Below, in pieces: positions 46,039-55,156 of a stretch of 64,000 bases of DNA. Numbering within the stretch: position 1 is the stretch's first letter; each line of letters opens with the position of its first letter. The stretch comes from Sulfitobacter sp. F26204 (lineage in GTDB: Bacteria; Pseudomonadota; Alphaproteobacteria; Rhodobacterales; Rhodobacteraceae). The stretch is from positions 124,001 to 188,000 of the forward strand of contig NZ_JAPMLQ010000003.1 of assembly GCF_026410305.1 (NCBI RefSeq). Direction: 5' to 3'. The position numbers and the translations under genes are program-made. Below the pieces are notes generated by a model that searched no databases, was not told the origin of the DNA, and was given only the letters and a program-made list of their open reading frames with translations.

Positions 46039-47514
46039 TCAGATGGCATAAAGATCGCTGAACTTTTCCTTCAAATAAGCTAACAGGGGCGACTCGTTTG
46101 GCACCTTTGAACTGGCGCGTTCAATGACAATACGCGGTTCATATAGCCCGCCATGCTGTTGTACATTTTCCCGTAACCACCCGGTCGCCGTAGTGGTATC
46201 CCCCTTGGCCAGATCTTCATCCAGATCAGGCAGGTCCCCGCGCATCGCTTCATTCAGACAGCCTGCATAGACATTACCCAAACTATAGGTCGGAAAATAG
46301 CCGATCAGTCCGACAGACCAATGCACGTCTTGCAACACGCCGTTTGACGCCTTGTCGACGGCAAAGCCAAAATCCGCTTCGAAACGGTCATTCCAGGCCG
46401 CTTCAAGATCGGCGACTTGCAGATCATGACTGACAAGGGCCCGTTCCAGATCAAAACGCATCAATACGTGGAGGTTATATTGCAACTCGTCCGCTTCGGT
46501 ACGGATATAGCCGTCAGAAACACGGTTCACGATCTTATAAAAGGTTTCGGCATCGGCCACACCAAAATCACCGAAGGCGTCCTGCATTTGTCCGAACAGA
46601 TATTCAGTAAAAGCGCGGCTGCGCCCGATCTGATTTTCATAGATCCGGCTTTGGCTTTCATGCACGCCCATTGACACACCCTGTCCCAACGGCGTCAGCA
46701 GGTAATCGCGGTTGATCCCCTGTTCATAGGCTGCATGGCCAACCTCATGAATCGTGGAATAAAAGCAATTAAAGGGATCGATGCCATTTGTGCGTGTGGT
46801 GATGCGGACATCAAGCCCCGAACCGGATGAAAAAGGGTGTACTGCCTTGTCGACGCGCCCATGGCTCATGTCGTAACCAAAGGTTTTTGCCAGATGCCGG
46901 GTCAATTTCATCTGTGCACCCTCATCGAAGGTACCTTGCATTTTCGGCGGCGCTTTGGCTTCGCGCACCGCAGCGCGCAGGCTGCTCAATTCAGGTCGCA
47001 GGGCCCCGAACATCGTCTCGAGTTCTACTCCCGTGGCACCCGGTTCGTAATCTTGCAACATCGCGTCATAGACATCCCCGCCCGCCGCTAAGGCTTGCCC
47101 CTCTTCGCGCTTCAGCGCGAGAACTTCGGTCAGGGTCGGCGCAAAGGCGGCAAAGTCATCCGAAGCACGCGCCTCGGCCCAGATCCCCTGCGCCCGCGAG
47201 GTCACCATGGCAATGCGCGCGGCCAAAGCTGCAGGCACCTTGTTTGCGCGCTCATAGCTGCGCCGAATGAGACGGATCTGCGCACGGCCCACATCGGTCA
47301 GTGCTCCCTCGTCAACTGCGGCCAGCCATTCACCCACCTTCGGATCCATGCGCCGGGCATGCAGTACACCTTCAAGAGCCGCTGATTCTTCGGCACGTTG
47401 TGGCGCTGCGCCTCGCGGCATCATGGTTTCCTGATCCCAGGTCAGCCGCCCCATCACCTGACCAAGGGCCTGTGTCTCGCGCTGGTGCGCCATCAATTCG
47501 TCATAGACTGTCAT
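46039..47514 (-). CDS. M32-family metallocarboxypeptidase
   Basis: 491 residues. A cytoplasmic zinc carboxypeptidase of the Taq/Bsu family. Seen: LTWDQETMMPRGAAPQRAEE near 25-44 (family-specific), the HEXXH zinc site as TIHEVGHAAYEQGINRDY near 256, the downstream GVHESQSRIYENQIGRS near 285-301 with the third ligand Glu, YFPTYSLGNVYAG near 404, and the C-terminal domain. It removes C-terminal residues from peptides. Its start overlaps the ctaA 3' end by 14 nt. Confidence 0.94.
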   Translation of the reverse strand: MTVYDELMAHQRETQALGQVMGRLTWDQETMMPRGAAPQRAEESAALEGVLHARRMDPKVGEWLAAVDEGALTDVGRAQIRLIRRSYERANKVPAALAARIAMVTSRAQGIWAEARASDDFAAFAPTLTEVLALKREEGQALAAGGDVYDAMLQDYEPGATGVELETMFGALRPELSSLRAAVREAKAPPKMQGTFDEGAQMKLTRHLAKTFGYDMSHGRVDKAVHPFSSGSGLDVRITTRTNGIDPFNCFYSTIHEVGHAAYEQGINRDYLLTPLGQGVSMGVHESQSRIYENQIGRSRAFTEYLFGQMQDAFGDFGVADAETFYKIVNRVSDGYIRTEADELQYNLHVLMRFDLERALVSHDLQVADLEAAWNDRFEADFGFAVDKASNGVLQDVHWSVGLIGYFPTYSLGNVYAGCLNEAMRGDLPDLDEDLAKGDTTTATGWLRENVQQHGGLYEPRIVIERASSKVPNESPLLAYLKEKFSDLYAI

Positions 47515-48664
47515 GTCGGTTTCCTTGGATAGATGCTGAAATGGGATAGGCGCTAAGATACCGCGCCCGCAGGATCAAGACCCACAAAATCACGGCAAGC
47601 GCTTGATGGACAAGGGCAATATGAACCGGCGCTGCATGTATTACGGTGAAGATGCCCCAGAGAATTTGCAGGCACAGCACGGCCATCATGCTGTTATAGG
47701 CTCTGCGTGTTGCCCGATGGCTTGACCCACGCCCGCGCAGCCAGACCACAACGCCAAAGGCCGCCAGAAGATAGCCGCTGACCCGGTGCATGAATTGTAC
47801 CAAACCGGGGTTTTCAAAAAAATTCCGCCAAAGTGGGTCGATACCGAAGGCATCAGGCGGAAACACCTGACCCTGCATTAACGGCCAGTCGATAAAATAC
47901 CGCCCCGCATCCAGGCCAGCGACCAAAGCGCCAAGCAGTATTTGAACCAGGGCAAAATGCATCAATCCTGTGGATACCCCGAATAATTTTACCTCCCTGA
48001 CCCGCCGCGCCTGCATAAGGTCGCGTTCTTCGCGGCCCAACAGCAAGATATACCAGGTGATGAAACCAAGGATCACAAAGGCCAGTCCCAGATGGGTCGC
48101 CAGCCGGTAGCTTTTTACATCCAGCATACCTTCGCCCGAGGTCACACCAGAGGCCACCATCCACCAGCCAATCACGCCCTGAAGCCCGCCCAAACCGCCG
48201 AGGAATAGCAACCGTCCACGCCATCCTGTCGGGATTTGCCGACGCAGCAGGAACCAGAAAAACCCCAGCGCCCAAACCAGACCGATCACACGCCCCAATT
48301 GCCGATGACCCCATTCCCACCAATAGATCAGCTTGAAATCAGACAGGGTCATCCATGAGTTTTGCAACTTGAATTCATCTATTTCCTGATATTTTTCGAA
48401 CTCTGATGCCCAATCCACCTCGGTCAACGGGGGGATCGATCCCGTCAGGGGGCGCCATTCAGTGATCGACAGACCGCTGTCGGTCAACCGTGTCATCCCG
48501 CCCACGGCAATCATCACGAACACCAATGCGAAAAGGATCACCAGCCAGATGCGGATCGCGCCCCTTGCGCTCCTGCGGCCGCGATCAATCACACCGGTTT
48601 GCACCACTGGCCTTGCGGTTTCAACTATATCGACTTCTTCAAAAAGCTTGCGTTTTCCAGCCAT
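47501..48664 (-). CDS. ctaA: Heme A synthase (COX15/CtaA)
   Basis: 387 residues with eight transmembrane helices. Oxidises the C8 methyl of heme O to make heme A for aa3-type cytochrome oxidase. Seen: the conserved first periplasmic segment GGMTRLTDSGLSITEWRP near 54-71, EFKYWWEWGHRQLGR-like EWGHRQLGRVIG near 116 (heme histidine), ATHLGLAFV near 186, QFMHRVSGYLLA near 292 and LVHQALAV near 358, giving the four histidines expected. It lacks the cysteine pair of the Bacillus type, as usual for alphaproteobacteria. Confidence 0.95.
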   Translation of the reverse strand: MAGKRKLFEEVDIVETARPVVQTGVIDRGRRSARGAIRIWLVILFALVFVMIAVGGMTRLTDSGLSITEWRPLTGSIPPLTEVDWASEFEKYQEIDEFKLQNSWMTLSDFKLIYWWEWGHRQLGRVIGLVWALGFFWFLLRRQIPTGWRGRLLFLGGLGGLQGVIGWWMVASGVTSGEGMLDVKSYRLATHLGLAFVILGFITWYILLLGREERDLMQARRVREVKLFGVSTGLMHFALVQILLGALVAGLDAGRYFIDWPLMQGQVFPPDAFGIDPLWRNFFENPGLVQFMHRVSGYLLAAFGVVVWLRGRGSSHRATRRAYNSMMAVLCLQILWGIFTVIHAAPVHIALVHQALAVILWVLILRARYLSAYPISASIQGNRHDSL

Positions 48665-48778
48665 GTTTCGCCTCTAATCCGCTCTTGGCGAAGTGGTAGG
48701 GCATGACGCGACGAAGGTCTAGAGTGGGGAGGCACCAGGGCCCCAGATGTCGCAGCCTCTACCCCGCCCCCAGGGCTC

Positions 48779-48830
48779 CGTCTTTCTTTTTGGCCGCAAA
48801 TACCGCAGAGCACGAGACAGCGTCTCGTAC
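48779..48830 (-). repeat. Dispersed intergenic repeat, copy D, with adjacent inverted repeat
   Basis: On the minus strand: hairpin ACGAGAC-GCT-GTCTCGT, then GCTCTGCGGTATTTGC and GGCCAAAAAGAAAGA. It sits between trmJ and ctaA. Immediately upstream (48833-48851) is a separate perfect dyad ATTTTTCC-AAA-GGAAAAAT. The hairpin sequence differs from copies A-C while the core block is kept. Confidence 0.7.
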
Positions 48831-48863
48831 CAATTTTTCCAAAGGAAAAATAATACTGACGAA

Positions 48864-48879
48864 TGCGGGCTTGCCCGCA
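48864..48879 (-). terminator. Hairpin downstream of the TrmJ-like gene
   Basis: Stem TGCGGGC/GCCCGCA with a 2-nt loop, 18 nt after the stop. The T-rich stretch (ATTATTTTT) comes about 10 nt later rather than directly, so termination strength is unsure. Confidence 0.45.
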
Positions 48880-48896
48880 CCGCGCGGTCACTGCCC

Positions 48897-49658
48897 TCAA
48901 TCATCCCGGTCGCGCTCTTTCCAGCGTACCATCTGGCGCATTATGCCGTGCAACATCTGTACATCCGCCCGTGTCAGGGGGAAACGCGACCACATGTTAC
49001 GCAAGTTCAGCTTCATCGAGGTTTCTTTATGCTCGGGATAAAAAAACCCCGCTTGCGTCATCCGCTCCTCAAAATGCGCGGCAAGATGTTCAACCTCGGC
49101 CCCGCTTGCCCATGTGCTTCCTGCCAGCCCCTGCTCAAGCGGCACGACGTCACCGGCCCCGCGAATCCATTCATACCCCATGAGAAGCACACATTGGGCA
49201 AGGTTCAGCGATGCAAAGGCCGGGTGTACCGGAACCGAGACAATGGCATTGGCGCGGGCAATGTCGTCATTTTCCAGCCCTGCCCGCTCTGGCCCGAACA
49301 GCACTCCAACCCGCTGACCTGCCGCAATGCGGTTGCGTGCCTCGGTCATTGCGGCTTCGGGACTGAAGACCGGTTTGGACAAATCGCGATCACGCGCAGT
49401 CGTCGCGAAAACGAAATCGCAATCCGCCAGGGCAGCCGGCACATCTGCACAAAGCTGCGCTTCGTCCAGCAGACGGCCGGCACCAGATGCCATCGCCGTG
49501 GCATCCGGATTGGGCCAGCCGTCACGCGGAGCGACGATGCGCAGATGGTCCAGACCGAAGTTCCACATGGCCCGCGCGGCCGCACCGATGTTTTCGCCCA
49601 TCTGTGGACGGACAAGGATAAGTGCCGGAATGGCTGGGGGAATAACGGGTACTGACAT
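48897..49658 (-). CDS. TrmJ-like SPOUT RNA methyltransferase
   Basis: 253 residues from the ATG at 49658 (MSVPVIPPAIPALILVRPQ); 12 further codons upstream are not family-like. SpoU-type 2'-O-ribose methyltransferase: LVRPQMGENIGAAARAMWNFG near 15-35 (motif 1), VGVLFGPERAGLENDDIARAN near 120 (motif 2, knot) and FASLNLAQCVLLMGYEW near 148 (motif 3). Likely methylates tRNA at position 32, as TrmJ does, but rRNA targets are possible. Confidence 0.88.
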   Translation of the reverse strand: MSVPVIPPAIPALILVRPQMGENIGAAARAMWNFGLDHLRIVAPRDGWPNPDATAMASGAGRLLDEAQLCADVPAALADCDFVFATTARDRDLSKPVFSPEAAMTEARNRIAAGQRVGVLFGPERAGLENDDIARANAIVSVPVHPAFASLNLAQCVLLMGYEWIRGAGDVVPLEQGLAGSTWASGAEVEHLAAHFEERMTQAGFFYPEHKETSMKLNLRNMWSRFPLTRADVQMLHGIMRQMVRWKERDRDD

Positions 49659-49768
49659 CGCCTGTCTCTTACGCCCGGGCCATGCCACCTGCAAGTGCGC
49701 ACGAAGACCCAGTTTTCTTTTTGCACAGCTTGCGCTAGTGCTGCGACAAAGACCTAAAGGATGCCGAT

Positions 49769-50389
49769 ATGGACACGCCTGACAAACCTCAGATCTACCT
49801 GATCACCCCGTCCGAGATTGACGTTGCCGGTTTTGCGCCGCACCTGAGCGCCATTCTGGATGCCCATCCCGTAGCCTGCGTGCGCCTCGCGCTGTCCAGC
49901 AGGGATGAAGACACTGTTTCGCGCGCGGCTGATGCCCTGCGTGAAATCACCCATGCTCGCGATGTCGCGCTTGTGGTAACGGATCATATACTCTTGGTCG
50001 ACAGACTTGGCCTAGATGGTGTGCACCTGTCGGATGCTGCACGCTCAGTGCGTTATACGCGGAAAGAACTGGGTGAAGACGCGATTGTCGGCTGTTTTTG
50101 CGGACCGTCCAAACACGACGGCATGGCTGCGGGTGAAGCAGGCGCGGATTACATCAGCTTTGGCCCTGTTCAGCCATCAGCCCTCGGCGATGGCTCTTTC
50201 GCCGAGGCAGAGGTGTTTGAATGGTGGTCCGAACTGATCGAAGTGCCCGTCGTGGCCGAGGGTGCCTTGGACGTCAATATGATCCGCGCCCTGACACCCT
50301 ATACAGATTTCTTCGGTATCGGCGACGAAATATGGGCGCAGGAAGATCCCAAGGCAGCCCTTGCTGCGCTGATCGCCGCGACCGGTTAG
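49769..50389 (+). CDS. Thiamine-phosphate synthase-like protein
   Basis: 206 residues of the ThiE/TenI TIM-barrel family. Seen: IYLITPSEID near the N-terminus, LVVTDHILLVDRLGLDGVHLSD near 70-91, IVGCFCGPSKHDGMAAGEAGADYISFGPV near 108 (given by position), and VPVVAEGALDVNMIRALTPYTDFFGIGDEIW. The usual family has GCSxHxxxEA; here it is GCFCGPSKHDGMAAGEA, and the phosphate-binding GG of ThiE's last strand is altered. It may not make thiamine phosphate. No TPP riboswitch was recognised. Confidence 0.75.
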   Translation: MDTPDKPQIYLITPSEIDVAGFAPHLSAILDAHPVACVRLALSSRDEDTVSRAADALREITHARDVALVVTDHILLVDRLGLDGVHLSDAARSVRYTRKELGEDAIVGCFCGPSKHDGMAAGEAGADYISFGPVQPSALGDGSFAEAEVFEWWSELIEVPVVAEGALDVNMIRALTPYTDFFGIGDEIWAQEDPKAALAALIAATG

Positions 50390-50408
50390 GTCGCGGCCAG
50401 TCGCCGGA

Positions 50409-51599
50409 TTACAGGAAGACCCTCTCGATTACCCACCATGTCCCGATGATCGCAATGATCAGCGACCCGGTAATCGACACGGCGCGAAACATTACCGGAT
50501 AGCCCTCAAGCGCCCCTTCCTCACCTTCAAGACGCGCAGAGCGTGCGGTCTGAACAGCCAGCCACAGCAGCAGGGCTGCGATGGCGATCACCGTCAGTTG
50601 ACCCAGTTCAACACCAAGGTTGAAACCGATCAAGGCGGGAACAAATTGCCCTTCCGGCAGTCCGAATTCACCCAATACCGAGGCAAAACCAAGGCCGTGC
50701 AGCAATCCAAATCCGAATACGACCATCGGACGCCAACGGCTAAGACCGCGCATATAAATATTCTCGACTGCGACATAGACAATCGACGCCGCAATCAGCG
50801 GTTCCACCACGGCGCCAGGAATAACCACGAGCCCTGTCGCCCCCAGGGCCAGCGTGACAGTATGTGCAAGCGTAAAGGCAGAAACCTGCCACAGCAAAGG
50901 TCCCCATCGGGTCGACAACAAAAACAACCCCAACACAAACAGGATGTGGTCCAGTCCTTGTGGCAGAATGTGATCAAAACCTACCGGAATATATCCGAAA
51001 AGCGCCTGTGCCCATGTCTGTGCATCCCCGCCACCGATGGTGATGGCAGGGCTGATCTCACCGCCCGCCAGGTAACCCGTAAACGGGTTTTCGACGCCTT
51101 GCTGGCGCAGCACGAGGGCTCCGCCACCCTCTGGCCATGTAACGGTTACTTCCTGTGCACCGGCTCCGACGGCACCGCGCAGCGTCCATTGGGAGACACG
51201 GGGCAATTCAATATCGACATCCTGTGCGATGGAAATATTCTCGCTGTTGAGGTTCACGGGCGCGCCATCCACCGTGACCAGTGGCAGGGCATTCCATTGC
51301 GCCAACAGATCGGGCGCACGAGCAGCGATTTCAGCGCCGGACATGGCCCGCAGCGCATCATAATCGGCGCCATTTGCCGCGTCATTCGTATCGGTGACCG
51401 AATCCAGATCAATATCGGCCAGGAAAGCTTCAAGGTTGATCTGCAGAACGAGTTCCGCCTGCCCCTCTGTGAGTGTCAGATCCCCGATTGTCGGTTGTAC
51501 TTCATGCGCCTCGGCACCGAATGCGGTCATAAAACCAAGCATTGACAAAACGCCCCATACCACCAGCTTATAAAGTGTCTTATCAAAGGTGCATTTCAT
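50409..51599 (-). CDS. HupE/UreJ-family membrane protein
   Basis: 396 residues from the ATG at 51599 (MKCTFDKTLYKLVVW), with GGGGAAG 4-5 nt upstream. A signal peptide with cleavage after AEA leaves a mature N-terminal His-Glu (HEVQPTIG). A periplasmic beta domain at about 35-195 is followed by seven membrane helices containing the family motif GFDHILPQGLDHILFVLG near 220 and LLHGLGFASVLGEFG near 318. Members are linked to nickel or cobalt uptake. It is divergent from the DUF4198 gene, with overlapping start codons. Confidence 0.85.
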   Translation of the reverse strand: MKCTFDKTLYKLVVWGVLSMLGFMTAFGAEAHEVQPTIGDLTLTEGQAELVLQINLEAFLADIDLDSVTDTNDAANGADYDALRAMSGAEIAARAPDLLAQWNALPLVTVDGAPVNLNSENISIAQDVDIELPRVSQWTLRGAVGAGAQEVTVTWPEGGGALVLRQQGVENPFTGYLAGGEISPAITIGGGDAQTWAQALFGYIPVGFDHILPQGLDHILFVLGLFLLSTRWGPLLWQVSAFTLAHTVTLALGATGLVVIPGAVVEPLIAASIVYVAVENIYMRGLSRWRPMVVFGFGLLHGLGFASVLGEFGLPEGQFVPALIGFNLGVELGQLTVIAIAALLLWLAVQTARSARLEGEEGALEGYPVMFRAVSITGSLIIAIIGTWWVIERVFL

Positions 51600-52410
51600 G
51601 TTTCTTCCCCGTATTGCTGCAGTATTGCTCTGCTCTTTGCCTATCGACGCCACGGCGCATGAATTCTGGTTAGAGCCTCTGGCATATCAAGTAGATGGTG
51701 GACAGAAACTTCAAGCACATTTTCGAAACGGACAGGAATTCCAGGGAAACAGCCTGTCCTTTTTTGACCGTAGCTCGACCCGGTTTGACATGATTGTGGG
51801 TGGCAAGGTGACTGCATTGCAGCCGCGATCGGGTGATTCACCTGCTCTGGATGTAAAGGCGCCGGTTGAGGATGGCTTGGTGAGCGTGGTCCATGAAACA
51901 TCGACATCGCTGCTGACTTACAATGACTGGCACAAATTTCTGAAATTTGCCGCGCACAAGGCTTTCGAAACTGCGGCAGCAGAACATATCAAGGCGGGGT
52001 GGTCGCAGGAGAAATTCCGCGAAAGATATTCTCGCCACGTTAAGACCTTGTTTGCGGTTGGCAGCGGCAAAGGGGCAGATTCCGAGAGCGGAATGAAGAC
52101 TGAATTTGTCGCAATAACAAATCCTTATGATCCAAACTTTAACAATAACATGAAGGTGGCGTTGCTGTTTGACGGGGCACCTCGCAGCGATGCGCAGATT
52201 GAGGTCTTTGATCGCGCGCCCGATGAGCAGGTGACGATAACCCTGCACCGCACCGATTCACATGGCACTGCCACGATTCCGGTCAGTCCAGGCCATGAGT
52301 ATCTTTTTGACGGCGTTGTGCTGCGCGCGGCGGACGATGCCAGCAGCGAAAAGAACGCAATTGTCTGGGAAACCTATTGGGCTGCATTGACCTTTTCAGT
52401 GCCGGAATAA
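51598..52410 (+). CDS. DUF4198-family periplasmic protein
   Basis: 270 residues from the ATG at 51598, with AAAGG 8 nt upstream; GTG at 51589 is an alternative. Signal peptide MFLPRIAAVLLCSLPIDATA is cleaved before His-Glu-Phe-Trp, so the mature protein starts with histidine, as usual in this family associated with Ni/Co uptake. A beta-sandwich region (FRNGQEFQGNSLSFF, ISPGHEYLF-like end) follows. The N-terminal histidine plus the neighbouring HupE suggests a metal (Ni or Co) acquisition pair; this is inference. Confidence 0.8.
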   Translation: MFLPRIAAVLLCSLPIDATAHEFWLEPLAYQVDGGQKLQAHFRNGQEFQGNSLSFFDRSSTRFDMIVGGKVTALQPRSGDSPALDVKAPVEDGLVSVVHETSTSLLTYNDWHKFLKFAAHKAFETAAAEHIKAGWSQEKFRERYSRHVKTLFAVGSGKGADSESGMKTEFVAITNPYDPNFNNNMKVALLFDGAPRSDAQIEVFDRAPDEQVTITLHRTDSHGTATIPVSPGHEYLFDGVVLRAADDASSEKNAIVWETYWAALTFSVPE

Positions 52411-52459
52411 TGCAAACCAAAGCTTGCCATTGGTTGCATCGGATCGTTAAGGCGTTTTT

Positions 52460-53344
52460 ATGAATCAAACACCAGATATTTTATGCATCGGATCGGTCCT
52501 TTGGGATGTGATCGGGAGGTCCGAAAAAACAATGCGCCAAGGCTCGGATATGCCAGGCAGGATCACGCAATTGCCTGGTGGTGTCGCATTGAACATTGGG
52601 ATGGCACTGGCACGTTTCGGATTAAAGCCCGCATTGCTGAGTGCGGTGGGACGTGACGCCGAAGGCGACGCCCTGATTCAAGCCTGCAGGCTGCGCGGGC
52701 TGCGCACAGATTTCATTTACCGTTCTGATGATCTGCCCACGGACAGATATATGGCAATCGAAGGCGCAAACGGTCTGATTGCTGCCATTGCAGATGCCCA
52801 TTCTCTGGAAGCCGTCGGTGATAAAATTCTGCACCCATTTACGGACGGCACACTGCCTGCGTCCTATGAAGGTGCTATTGCGCTCGATGGTAATCTTACT
52901 GTCGATCTGCTGGGGCAAATTGCCAAAAGTGATATTTTCGCCAAAGCCGATTTGCGCATAGCGCCGGCATCACCTGGCAAAGCCCTACGTCTGAGTGCCT
53001 TCCTGCAGGCAGGACGCGGTACATTCTATGTCAATCTGGAAGAAGCCGGCCTGCTATGCCAGACCACCTTTGAAACATCCGTTGAGGCAGCCACCGCGCT
53101 GCTGGAACGTGGTGCCCTGCGCGCCGTTGTGACGGATGGTGGGAAACCTGCGACAGTTGGCACCACATCCGGTTGTGTCACCCAGACTCCGCCACCTGTA
53201 CATGTCACGCGTGTGACCGGTGCCGGTGACACCTTCATGGCGGCCCATATTGCGGTTGAATTAACAGGGGGGAACGCCGCCACCGCCCTTGCACATGCTC
53301 TTGAAGCCGCAGCACTTTATGTCTCAGGAGAGACCAGAATATGA
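52460..53344 (+). CDS. psuK: PfkB-family kinase, probable pseudouridine kinase
   Basis: 294 residues. Ribokinase fold: CIGSVLWDVIGR at the N-terminus, LPGGVALNIGMALARFGLKPALLSAVGRD near 34-62 (given by position), and the C-terminal signature VTRVTGAGDTFMAAHIAVEL near 250-269 with the catalytic aspartate. Specificity for pseudouridine is inferred from the overlapping psuG downstream (ATGA), which forms the known two-enzyme pseudouridine-breakdown pathway. Confidence 0.88.
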   Translation: MNQTPDILCIGSVLWDVIGRSEKTMRQGSDMPGRITQLPGGVALNIGMALARFGLKPALLSAVGRDAEGDALIQACRLRGLRTDFIYRSDDLPTDRYMAIEGANGLIAAIADAHSLEAVGDKILHPFTDGTLPASYEGAIALDGNLTVDLLGQIAKSDIFAKADLRIAPASPGKALRLSAFLQAGRGTFYVNLEEAGLLCQTTFETSVEAATALLERGALRAVVTDGGKPATVGTTSGCVTQTPPPVHVTRVTGAGDTFMAAHIAVELTGGNAATALAHALEAAALYVSGETRI

Positions 53345-54261
53345 CATCCATCCCGATGAAACTCAGCGCTGAAATTGCGCAAGCCCGTGACAACGAAAAA
53401 CCTGTCGTGGCACTTGAAAGCACCATCATCACCCATGGCATGCCCTATCCACAAAACCTTGAAGTTGCCCAGCAGGTAGAAGCGGATGTGCGCGAAGCTG
53501 GTGCAGTCCCCGCAACCATAGCCGTGATGGATGGAACCCTGCACATCGGTCTCGAAGCAGAGGACCTCAGTAACCTGGCGCAGGCCAAGGGTGTCGCAAA
53601 ACTGAGCCGCGCAGACATGGCCGTGTGCATAGCAACAGGCGGCACGGGTGCCACGACGGTTGCGGCCACAATGATTGCCGCACATATGGCGGGCATTTCC
53701 GTTTTTGCGACGGGTGGTATTGGCGGAGTCCATAAGGGAGCTGAATTCAGCTTTGATATCTCTGCCGATCTGCTGGAACTTGCCCAGACCCCGGTGACGG
53801 TGGTGGCAGCAGGTGCAAAGGCCATACTTGATGTGTCCAAAACGCTTGAAGTGCTCGAAACACAGGGCGTGCCCGTTATCGCTTTTGGTCAGGACAGTTT
53901 TCCGGCTTTCTGGTCTGCGACATCCGAACTTGCCGCGCCCTTGCGTCTTGATTCCGTCGATGCAATCGCGCAGGCGCATCTGATGCGGGCCGCGATGGGC
54001 CTCCCCGGGGGGCAACTGATCGCCAACCCGATCCCGACCGCCTCTGAAATTCCTGCTGAAATACTGGCCCCTGTCATTGCTCAAGCCCAGCAAGATGCCG
54101 ATCTGCATGGAATCACCGGAAAAGGCGTCACACCCTACCTGTTGCAGCGCATTTTCGAGTTGACGGAAGGTCGTTCGTTGACCGCAAATATTGCGCTTGT
54201 TCGCAACAATGCGCGGCTCGCCGGGCAGATTGCGGCGGCTTTGACAGCGGCGACAGCCTAA
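53341..54261 (+). CDS. psuG: Pseudouridine-5'-phosphate glycosidase
   Basis: 306 residues. Cleaves the C-C bond of pseudouridine 5'-phosphate to uracil and ribose-5-P. Seen: VVALESTIITHGMPYPQNLEVA near 22-43, TIAVMDGTLHIGLE near 58, the catalytic-lysine region KGVAKLSRADMAVC near 83, GGTGATTVAATMIAAHMAGI near 101, FATGGIGGVHKGAEFSFDISADL near 121 and GKGVTPYLLQRI near 260. It overlaps psuK by 4 nt. Confidence 0.95.
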   Translation: MTSIPMKLSAEIAQARDNEKPVVALESTIITHGMPYPQNLEVAQQVEADVREAGAVPATIAVMDGTLHIGLEAEDLSNLAQAKGVAKLSRADMAVCIATGGTGATTVAATMIAAHMAGISVFATGGIGGVHKGAEFSFDISADLLELAQTPVTVVAAGAKAILDVSKTLEVLETQGVPVIAFGQDSFPAFWSATSELAAPLRLDSVDAIAQAHLMRAAMGLPGGQLIANPIPTASEIPAEILAPVIAQAQQDADLHGITGKGVTPYLLQRIFELTEGRSLTANIALVRNNARLAGQIAAALTAATA

Positions 54262-54368
54262 ATTCAGGGCACGGGTGGTGATTTTACATCTCCGGCCCGT
54301 GCCACCCATTGTAGCACCCTATCAAAACTCTTAACTGACAAGGACCCAAGATTGGATTAACGCGCCAC

Positions 54369-55154
54369 ATGAACACGCCTTTTGACATCGAAACACCGCC
54401 CAAGCGTCGTGGCTCCATCATAGGCTCGCTGCGGGCGTCCTTTCTGACAGGTCTCGTGGTGATCGCGCCTGTAGGTCTGACCATCTGGCTGATCTGGTCT
54501 GTGGTAGGATGGATCGACGGGTTTGTATTGCCGCTGGTTCCGTCTTCTTATCATCCTGACCGGATGTTGCAGGATTTTCTGGGACTTGATCCATCGGTCC
54601 AGATCAACGTACGCGGCCTTGGGGTCGTGATTTTCTTGATCTTCACGATCTTCGTCGGCTGGCTCGCCAAAGGATACATCGGACGTTCCTTCATTCGGTT
54701 TGCGGAACGCCTTGTTGAGCGTACCCCGGTCGTCCGCACGATCTATTCCGGCATCAAACAGATCTCGGAGACGATATTTGCCCAATCAGAGCGCAGCTTT
54801 GAAAAGGCTTGCCTGATCGAATATCCGCGCCGTGGCATTTGGGCCCTCGGGTTCATTTCAACAGGTGCCAAAGGTGAAATCGCTGAAAAGACGGGGGAAA
54901 AGGACCAAGAGATGGTTTCGGTCTTTTTGCCGACCACGCCCAATCCCACTTCGGGTTTCCTGCTCATCTTTCCCAAGGATGATGTGATCGAACTGGACAT
55001 GACCGTGGAAGATGCGGCCAAACTGGTGATCTCGGCAGGTCTGGTGTATCCCACGCCGCGCCACAAAGAGGGTGCTGAGCCTGACGAGGTCCTAATGCTT
55101 GCCGAAAAAGTTGCCAAAGCCGAAAAGGCCCGCGTAGCGCAAGCAGAGCAATAG
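54369..55154 (+). CDS. DUF502-family membrane protein
   Basis: 261 residues. The DUF502 layout is seen: SLRASFLTGLVVIAPVGLTIWLIW (first transmembrane helix, about 17-40), then a second helix VVIFLIFTIFVGWLAKGYIGRS near 84-104, RTPVVRTIYSGIKQISETIF near 120, and the soluble FLPTTPNPTSGFLLIFPKDDVIELDMTVEDAAKLVISAG block (residues about 176-214). Inner-membrane protein of unknown role. An inverted repeat (GGCACGGG/CCCGTGCC) sits in the gap after psuG. Confidence 0.92.
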   Translation: MNTPFDIETPPKRRGSIIGSLRASFLTGLVVIAPVGLTIWLIWSVVGWIDGFVLPLVPSSYHPDRMLQDFLGLDPSVQINVRGLGVVIFLIFTIFVGWLAKGYIGRSFIRFAERLVERTPVVRTIYSGIKQISETIFAQSERSFEKACLIEYPRRGIWALGFISTGAKGEIAEKTGEKDQEMVSVFLPTTPNPTSGFLLIFPKDDVIELDMTVEDAAKLVISAGLVYPTPRHKEGAEPDEVLMLAEKVAKAEKARVAQAEQ

Positions 55155-55156
55155 GA

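Noticed and set aside
48747..49655. 302-residue plus-strand frame opposite the TrmJ-like gene
   Set aside because: Antisense shadow; it also runs through the intergenic repeat.
50598..51545. 315-residue plus-strand frame inside the HupE gene
   Set aside because: Antisense of a membrane protein; polar and repetitive, with no motif.
54267..54307. Inverted repeat GGCACGGG/CCCGTGCC after psuG
   Set aside because: Long loop and no T-run; not strong enough to call a terminator.
53317..54309. 330-residue minus-strand frame opposite psuG
   Set aside because: Antisense of a well-conserved gene, with His/Cys-rich composition typical of shadow frames.
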